In this document: positions 57,328 through 64,000 of the stretch, one piece after another | How positions within the stretch are numbered: the stretch's first letter is position 1 | Layout: the number at the start of each line of letters is the position of its first letter | Source of the DNA: Cervus elaphus | Taxonomy: Eukaryota; Chordata; Mammalia; Artiodactyla; Cervidae | Reading direction: 5' to 3' | DNA: 64,000 bases | Assembly (NCBI RefSeq): GCF_910594005.1 | Contig: NC_057815.1 | Location: forward strand, 82,011,552-82,075,551 | Notes under the pieces: model-generated | Databases searched by the model: none | What the model was told of the DNA's origin: nothing | What the model saw: the letters and a program-made list of their open reading frames with translations, nothing else | Made by a program: the position numbers and the translations under genes

Positions 57328-57405
57328 TCATAATTTAAAAAATAAAAAAGAAAGAGAAAAAACGAGTCAAGGTGATATAAAGATAAAAGACCATTTTATA
57401 CTAAC

Positions 57406-58017
57406 TTACTTAATTTTATCAGTATATCTATTTATATTAATGAGAGTATCAATTTTGATGGGATTCCCTATTATCTGCATTCTGATACATTTGTTTGATG
57501 TTGTAAACCAAATAAGGAAATAATTGGAACCATTCATTATATTCTAATGAAACTAATTTTTTTTTCTTCTTTAATTTTAGATACTATAAAAAGAAAACGA
57601 GTTTGTATTTACATTTGGAAATTGGCCATATTAAAAGATATATTGAGATACAAACAAGCACATATGGGTAAGACAATATTTAATTTGTGTTAAATGTAAC
57701 AGTTTGTTTTGACTCAGTCTTCAGCACAACTATACATTACAGATATCCTGCCCAAACTACTCTGGGCACTATAGTTTTGTAAATCAGTTTCTCATAAAAA
57801 GATAGATGGTATTTCTCCCACTTGATCTAATGTTTTTTAAAAAGAAGTAATTAGTTTTAATTTTAAAAATCTAGAAAAAGATCAGAGAGATGCAACATAA
57901 TCATTATCAACAACATTATCTCTTATATTTAATAAATGGTAGCAAAACATAAAAAAGAAAAAAGCTTTAATGCAAGTGTAAAGGATATCACAGCCCTGTA
58001 GGTATATAAAACAGGTG
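57406..58017. other. AT-rich DNA, no recognised feature
   Basis: Left flank of the solo LTR. No family recognised. Confidence 0.4.
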
Positions 58018-58098
58018 AAATATGTTATGCCTGATGTCCGAATCCCCGAGCAGGAAGAGAGAAGGCTTCCAAGACAATGCAATTCGCAAAAAGGGAAG

Positions 58099-58104
58099 TT
58101 TATT
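58099..58104 (-). terminator. LTR polyadenylation signal
   Basis: AATAAA on the minus strand, between the TATA box and the LTR 3' end. Confidence 0.6.
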
Positions 58105-58184
58105 ACTGACTCGAGCCAGGGCTTCTGCCGCAACCAACGCAGTGGTGCAGGGTCAGAAAAGCTCTGAGCCGAAGCTGTTACCCA

Positions 58185-58192
58185 AATTTATA
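58185..58192 (-). promoter_or_regulatory. LTR TATA box
   Basis: tataaatt on the minus strand, about 85 bp upstream of the LTR polyadenylation signal, as expected for an ERV U3/R boundary. Activity unknown. Confidence 0.6.
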
Positions 58193-58459
58193 GGGTATGC
58201 ATAAGCGGTTAATAGCTGGCTTAAGCGGATTGGTTACATGTTTGCAAAACAATTTTATTGGTACAAACTTTCCCGGGCTTTTTTCAAACCTGGGCGTTCT
58301 CGGGCTTTTCACCTCTTCCTTTGTTTCTTACTGGGCGCATATTGATTGGCTGGCTCCAGGTTACCTGATGGGGGTAGGGAATCTTACCATTTCGGGGGAA
58401 GCCGAAACTTAGGTCCAGGCCGCCTGTCATGGTGTTAACCCTTGCAGCCTCACAAAATA

Positions 58460-58769
58460 GTCAACATATTTATTTAGAATCCCAGTAAAATCTGTTAGTT
58501 TGTATTAAAGAGAGATCCCATTTATTAAAGTAAATGAATTCCAGGGTTTACAAAAAAAATAAGAAAACACAGAGGAGGTTCAGTATAAAGATATACTCAG
58601 AATTAATTTCAAGGAGATTATCCTATTTATGATTCCGCTGGAATCCCATATACAAGCCTCAATTACAATGAAGTTTCACTTGTAAAGGCTGGAGCGATAG
58701 CTTCAAGCATGGGGCACAGAGGCTCAGTCATGCCGGTCAGTAGTTTATGGGAACTGACCTCAGGGAGAT
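58460..58769. other. No recognised feature
   Basis: Right flank of the LTR. Ordinary DNA. Confidence 0.4.
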
Positions 58770-58893
58770 TAGGACCTACCACTTACTAGCTGTGAGGTGA
58801 ACAGTATCACTGAGCCCTCTTACTCTTCATTTCCTGTGGAGTTCATAACTGGCAGGTAACGCCTGTTAAAATGTTTAGCAAAGTGCTTGAATG
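58770..58893 (+). mobile_element. MIR SINE
   Basis: Sense MIR: 'ctaccacttactagctgtga', then 'gttcataactggcaggtaac', then 'gttaaaatgtttagcaaagt'. A Bov-A follows directly. Confidence 0.75.
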
Positions 58894-58897
58894 AGTG

Positions 58898-59019
58898 AGT
58901 GATAGTCCCTCAGTCATGTCCAACTCTTTGCGACCCCATGGACTCCTGCCTGCCAGGCTCCTCTGTCAGTGGAATTCTCCAGGCAAGAATACTGGAGTGG
59001 GTTGCCATTTCCTTCTCCG
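58898..59019 (-). mobile_element. Bov-A monomer
   Basis: Headless antisense copy, 'gtccctcagtcatgtccaac' to 'ggttgccatttccttctccg'. Confidence 0.93.
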
Positions 59020-59612
59020 AGGAAGTTGCCTCATGCATATTAATTGCCCACTTAATGTCTGTTGTCATAGATTCTATTTCTTAGGTTGCCCTCAAGCTAG
59101 AGTTCCAAGTTTACTCCTGCTGACCAGGTTGCATGTTGAGAATCCAAAGGAAATACCATATTTCTCTATAATGTTAAAGATGTAGTTTAAAGATATCTGT
59201 GCAATTCCCAATGTGTAGACCCAATATGCATTCATCAAATTTTAAAGAGGCTAACCCTAGGGCTATAAAAATGAAAAACTGGAGAAGGAAAGACAAAGAA
59301 AAGGTACAGTAAAAAAGAACATAGAACAAAGGTTTAAAGAAGTTGATCCTTGAAATACAAAGCAGTGTAGAGTTGATGGTTACATTTCAAGCATATAAAA
59401 GGTAGTAATCTCAGATGGTACCTACCTCAGGCCAAATAAATAATGTACATTTTGTATACTTAATATCATGGTCCTAGTAATTGCCACTGCAAAAGCAGAA
59501 GCTTGTCAGAAAAATATTAGTGAAATCAAAAATAGTTCATTACAAAGTAAAAAAGACCATTTTGAATCACTGGACTTAAGATGAATAATATAAGGGTAGT
59601 GCCCTTCGTCTA
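59020..59612. other. No recognised feature
   Basis: AT-rich spacer without recognisable elements. Confidence 0.4.
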
Positions 59613-59838
59613 GGGGTTTCCCAGGTAGCACTTGTGGTAAAGAACCAGCCTGCCAATGCAGGAGAACTAAGAGATGCCAGTCTGATCCCTGGGTCAGGAA
59701 GATCCGCTGGAGGAAGAAATGGCAATCCATGCCAGTATTCTTGCCTGGAAAATCCCATGGACAGAGAAGCCTGGCAGACTACACAGTCCATGGGGCTGCA
59801 AAGTCAAACACCACTAAAGTGCCTTAGCACAGCACAAT
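59613..59838 (+). mobile_element. Bov-tA SINE, longer-head variant
   Basis: Sense copy of the subtype with the extra head segment ('gcaggagaactaagagatgc'). Body complete, ends 'gtgccttagcacagcacaat'. Companion of 19923-20151. Confidence 0.92.
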
Positions 59839-60168
59839 GCTTCCTCTACCATAATGACTAGGCCCATCTCCTGTCCTTAATTTGGTTCAAGATTCCACAA
59901 TTGACAGAAACACATGGGTGAGGCATTATGTTATTGATTTCTCTCAATTTTTGAATTTTTTTTAAATGAGCTTATGAAAGAGCTAAAGGCATAACCATTA
60001 GCCACCAAATTACTTACAATTGGCAAGGCCATGGAGACATACTGGCCACATTGCTGAAGTTACTTAGAAAAAATTATCTCCACGATAGCACCAGGCCAAG
60101 GATTTCCAAATTTTCCTATCAGGATTGAGCACTGGAATATACACTTAAGAATCTTGGAAACTACCTTT
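59839..60168. other. No recognised feature
   Basis: Short spacer, AT-rich centre. Confidence 0.4.
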
Positions 60169-60567
60169 GACAGTGGAGGTGATGAAAAGACTCAAGGGAA
60201 TAGATCTGGTAGACAGACTGCCTTGAAGAACTGTGGACAAAGGTTGGTAGCATTGTACAAAAGGCAGTGACAAAAACCAACCCAGAGAAAAAGAAATGCA
60301 AGAGGGCAAAGCGGTTGTCTGAATTAGGTTTTACGAATAGCTGAGAAGAGAAGCAAAAGGCAAGGGAGAAAGGGAAAGGCACACCCAACTGAATTCAGAA
60401 TTCCAGAGAATAGCAAGGAGAGATTAAAAACAAAATACAAAAAACAACATTCTTAAGTGGGCAATGCAAAGAAATAGAGAAAAACAATAGAATGGAAAAA
60501 AAAAAAAAAAACACCTAGAGATCTCGTCAACAAAATAGAAGATATCAAGGGACTATTTTATGGAAGG

Positions 60568-60882
60568 ATGGGCACTATAAAGGAAAGAAATGGTAAGGAC
60601 CTAACGGAGACAGAACAGATTAAGAAAAAGGTGGCAATAATGCACAAAAGAAATATACAAAAAGGTCTTCATGACCCACATAGCCATGATGGTGTGGTCA
60701 CTCACCTAGTGCAAGACATCCTAGAGAATGAAGTCAAGTGGGTCTTAGGAAGCATTACTGTGAATAAAGCTAGTGGAGGTGATGGAATTGCAGCTGAGCT
60801 ATTTCAAATCCCAAAAGATGATGCTATTAAACTGTTGCACTCAATATGTCAGCAAATTTGGAAAACTCAGCAGTGCCAATAG
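60568..60882 (+). pseudogene. BovB ORF2 linker fragment
   Basis: 104 codons of the endonuclease-RT linker, with 'GTIKERNGKDLTETEQIKKK' and a 'KASGGDGIAAELFQI' block preceding the RT core. Stopped at 60880 inside a conserved tryptophan-rich stretch. Confidence 0.85.
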
Positions 60883-61154
60883 GACTGGAAAGGGTCACTT
60901 TCCATTCTGATTCCAAAAAAGGGTAATGTCAAAGACTACTCAAATTAGTGGAAAATTGCATTCATTTCACATGCTAGCAAAGTAATGCTCAAAATCATTC
61001 AAGCTAGTCTTCAGCAGTCTGTGACCAAGAACTTCCAGATGTACAAGCTGAATTTAGAAAAGGCAGAAGAACCAGAGATCAAATTGCCAAAATTTGTTGG
61101 ATCATAGAAAACACAAGGGAATTCCAGAAAAAAAAATCTACTACTTCTGCTTTA

Positions 61155-61715
61155 TTGACTACACTAAAGCCTTTGACTGTGTATTACAACAAACTATGGA
61201 AAATTCTTAAAGAGATGGGATTACCAGACTACCTTACCTGCCTCCTGAGAAACCTGTATAGAGGGGAAGAAGTTACAATCAGAACTGGACATATAACAAT
61301 GGACATGTTCAAAACTGGGAAAGGAATGTGTCAAGGCTGTATATTATCACCCTGCTTTTTTAACTTATATGCAGAGTACATCATGAGAAATGCCAGGCTG
61401 GATGAATCAAAAGCTGGACTCAAGATTGCCAGGACAAATATCAATAACCTCAGATATGCAGAGGATACAACTCTAATGACAGAAAGTGGAAAGGAACTAA
61501 AGAGACTCCCGGTGAAGGTGAAAGAGGAGAGTGAAAAAGCTGGCTTAAAACTCAGCATTCAGAAAACTCAGATCATGGCATCTGGTCCCATCACTTCATG
61601 GCAAATAGAAAGGATAAAAAGAGGAAACAGTGACAGACTTTATTTTTGGGGGGCTCCAAAATCACTTCAGATGGTGACTGCAACCATGAAATTAAAAGAT
61701 GCTTGCTCCTTGTAA
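61155..61715 (+). pseudogene. BovB RT palm fragment with altered motif C
   Basis: 186 codons spanning the region after motif A through motif C. A conserved GMCQGCILSPCFFNLYAEY block (RT motif B region) precedes the YAED at motif C, where the first catalytic aspartate is replaced by glutamate. It ends by frameshift near 61640, after GPITSWQIE. Non-functional. Confidence 0.85.
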
Positions 61716-62200
61716 GAAAAGCTGTGGCAAACCTAGACAGCATTTTAAAAAGCAGAGGCATCATTTTGCCGAAAAAGGTCCACATTGTCAAAGCTATTTT
61801 TTCTGGTAATTGTGTACAGATGTGAGAGTTGGACCATAAAGAAGGCTGAGACCAAAGAATTGATGGATTTAAATTGTGGTGCTGGAGAAGACTCTTGCAA
61901 GTCCCTTGGGCAGCAAAGATATCAAACCAGTCAATCCTGAAGGAAGTCAATCCTAAATATTCACTGCAAGAACTGATGCTGAAGATGAAGCTCCCATCCT
62001 TTGGCCACCTGATGTGAAGAGCTGACACGCTGGGAAAGACTCCAATGCTGGGAAAGACTGAGGACAGGAGAAAGGGGTGACAGAGGATTAGATGGTTGGA
62101 CGGCATTATCGACTCAATGGACATGAGTTAGAGATAGTGAAGAACAGGAAAGCCTGTGTGCTGCACTCCATAAGTTTGCGAAGAGTCAGAGAACAACAAC

Positions 62201-64000
62201 TATGCCTCATCCAATTTTTAGAGTCTATTTCTACTCTAAAGAGCCAGCAAAAATTCACTATAAAACAGTGAGATTATGATATTTGAATATTTGAGCAAAA
62301 TAAGGTATTGCGGTGTATCTGCTTTTATCAAAGGATCAGATTAATGGGAAGTTTGATACTAGTCAAAGTCCACAACTGTTTAATATTCTTTGCATATGAA
62401 ATTAGTTGGTTTATCATTAATCGTGTTTAGCTGCACCAATTTTTTTTTTTTTCTGTAGAACTTACTATGCCAATTTTATTACAGTGACTGTTCTCAGGAG
62501 GTTTATAACAGTGATTACAGCTCTGTTAATTATTCCACATATTTTGGGATTGTTTCAAAGTCAATGTAATTTTTTCAAAGCAAGGTTATCAGAAGGTAAA
62601 AAAAAAAAGGTTAAATAATTTCCATTATGTTCAGAAAACTTTAGGTTTAGTTATTTTAGTAATTATAATACAGTTCATTGATATTTATTATATTTCAAAT
62701 AAAAAATTATTTTATGAATACAATCATTTATTCCTTTCCTATTCCTTCCACCTCATCTGGACATGAGAAAATAATTCTTAATTATCACAAATTTTCTTCC
62801 TCAACCTCTTAAGGAATAAGCTTTCTTAACCAGACACAGTTACCAATGAAAGTCATTTCAAACTTCCAATATTATGTAAATAAAATTTGACAGTGCTGTG
62901 TTAGTCTCCATGGAGTCATTTATCATGAAGTATTCATTTTCAGATATTTGTATGGAGGTAAGAAATCAAAAATCAAATATTACATATCTAGTGAAAAGTA
63001 GGTCTTCTCACTATCCACCAAAGTTAAACCCTAATAGTTATAACAAAATATTATGTTCTTAGATGGTCTAAGAACATGGATTGACCAGATTCTATGGTAA
63101 AGAACTGAGTCAGGCAGTAGGCAAGGATTAATTCAGATACTGAGACCAGAATAGTATGGTGGTGGTGGTCAATGCAAAGTCCTAAGAATTGATTGTGTTA
63201 TTGTAGAGTGAAAAGAAGCAGAAAAACTAACTAGATTATTAAGGAGACAGAATGTTATATGTAGTAAGACCCAGTAGTTCTCCTAGGGAGTTAAGGTGCA
63301 AACAGGTTATAGAACTTGCAAATAGCTTTTTGGTTTGTTACCTTCTGATTTATACCTGAATAGTTATTCTGTTGGTTAGCTCATTTTTTACTTAATAATT
63401 CTCTAAACCTTGAGGGCTTAAAAGTTATTATCTTTTATTTAACAAAATAAGATATTAAGCCTTAGGAAAATTGAATTCCACAAAGCTAGATCATTATAGA
63501 TCTCGGATCAGAATCATAGTTCTTGGATCAATTTCCTTTTCATGATATTGATCCTGATTTCCTTCTGTATTTATGGGATTTTGGTGTTTCCTAATTTTAC
63601 ATCTCAATGATGAATAGTGAAAATAAAGCAAGCTATTTAAATATGCTTTCCTCAGTTTCCCAACAAACAACAAGGTAGATAGGCAGGGTGCAAGAAATAT
63701 ATGGTTTCAAAGAAATGGAAAATTACAACTATATTCCCAATTACATAATAAATGAGTCTTTATGTTCCTCTCAGTGATTCTCATTTAGATAAAAAGTTTG
63801 AAGTGTGTGTCTATGCAGGTGGAGATTTGTGATGCTTCTGCTGTATGGGAATATAGATGGGGTTCACTTTAAGTAATTCAGTATATGAAAATGAAGTTTA
63901 TACAAACTAGTAAATTAAGGAGTGTTTCTTCAATACCTAGTAACTCTCCATGTGACTGGCAAGTATCTGCCACTTGAATGAATTAACTTGTTACATGTGT
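62201..64000. other. AT-rich DNA, no recognised feature (1.8 kb)
   Basis: T-run near 62440-62450 and A-run near 62599-62608. No family, hairpin or coding region recognised up to the window end. Confidence 0.4.

Larger units (their letters stand above)
56599..57405. repeat. 42-bp direct repeat flanking an L1-derived segment
   Basis: Copy 1 at about 56599-56640 and copy 2 at 57364-57405 align over 42 bp with 5 substitutions ('gagtcaagg', 'gatataaagataaaa', 'accatttta' blocks shared). Copy 2 is immediately preceded by an A-rich run (57337-57363). Confidence 0.8.
58023..58454 (-). mobile_element. Solo ERV LTR, 432 bp, with 5-bp TSD
   Basis: Ends TGT...ACA ('tgttatgcctga' at left, 'gcagcctcaca' at right), with TSD aaata at 58018-58022 and 58455-58459. 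Read on the minus strand: U3 from 58454, TATA box 'tataaatt' (58192-58185), polyadenylation signal AATAAA (58104-58099), then short R/U5 to 58023. It is more GC-rich than its surroundings and resembles bovine endogenous retrovirus LTRs. No internal genes and no second LTR, so it arose by LTR-LTR recombination. The plus-strand frames at 58022-58412 are shadows. Confidence 0.88.
60169..62200 (+). mobile_element. BovB, 5'-truncated (2.0 kb)
   Basis: Sense BovB from the endonuclease-RT linker ('cagtggaggtgatgaaaaga') to a degraded 3' end ('gcgaagagtcagagaacaac'). The second-longest BovB here. Open pieces: 60568-60882 (linker) and 61155-61715 (RT). Motif C is YAED (61455-61466; Asp to Glu at 61461-61463). 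Contains an A17 run near 60497-60513 and other indels. No clear TSD. Confidence 0.94.

Noticed and set aside
61591..62124. 177-codon minus-strand open frame
   Set aside because: Antisense shadow of BovB 60169-62200, similar to the shadow at 2663-3232.

Overview
The window is gene-free ruminant nuclear DNA, most likely from a bovid. The evidence is the density of Bov-tA/Bov-A SINEs (tRNA-Glu-like heads followed by the 'gagaaggaaatggcaaccc' body; about 33 copies), 11 BovB (RTE-clade) LINE copies, two Bov-A2 dimers, a cetartiodactyl CHR-type SINE, short 3' ends of a ruminant L1, and a solo LTR resembling bovine endogenous retrovirus LTRs. I found no exon, intact protein-coding gene, structural RNA gene or CpG-island-like promoter. 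The open frames seen lie mostly in dead BovB copies, on their antisense strand, or across SINEs. The species cannot be decided from the sequence alone.

Layout. 0-5.7 kb is a nested stack: an old antisense L1 was split by a BovB copy (2151-3338) and by an unclassified block that itself received a 5'-truncated L1 (3588-4493), a Bov-tA SINE and a Bov-A2 dimer. 6.6-8.2 kb, 10.9-11.9 kb, 30.8-33.5 kb and 56.8-57.2 kb are further antisense L1 blocks. 13.9-15.2 kb holds an inversion-bearing SINE and an intact copy of a two-headed (dimeric) SINE type that recurs at 54.5 and 55.3 kb. BovB copies lie at 8.2, 15.7, 21.5, 31.0, 37.1, 40.2, 44.5, 46.7, 48.7-51.8 and 60.2 kb. Ancient repeats (MIR, L2, MER5-like, MLT1-like LTRs) fill part of the remainder. 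Stretches near 17.4-18.2, 18.5-19.9, 23.1-24.8, 25.0-26.4, 27.6-30.2, 33.9-35.1, 42.9-44.5 and 62.2-64.0 kb show no repeat I recognise.

How the pieces relate. Bov-tA and Bov-A2 carry no protein. As established for these families, they share end sequences with BovB and use BovB reverse transcriptase in trans. Several insertions keep readable target-site duplications (TSDs), which allow the order of events to be reconstructed. The most informative is 48649-51773: an apparently full-length BovB (about 3.1 kb) whose 5' half is inverted, with a 10-bp TSD, a 7-nt microhomology and no visible loss at the switch point. That is the signature of twin priming, best known from L1. A dimeric SINE at 13904-14194 has the same architecture with an 18-bp TSD. 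Three other SINEs lack their 3' ends, and two of those have clean TSDs.

I did not find a new gene system. What stands out is retrotransposition mechanism (twin priming and tailless insertion by the BovB machinery), a 17-bp perfect-stem hairpin in otherwise unannotated DNA (29092-29144), and an unexplained 42-bp direct repeat flanking an L1-derived segment with an A-rich end (56599-57405).
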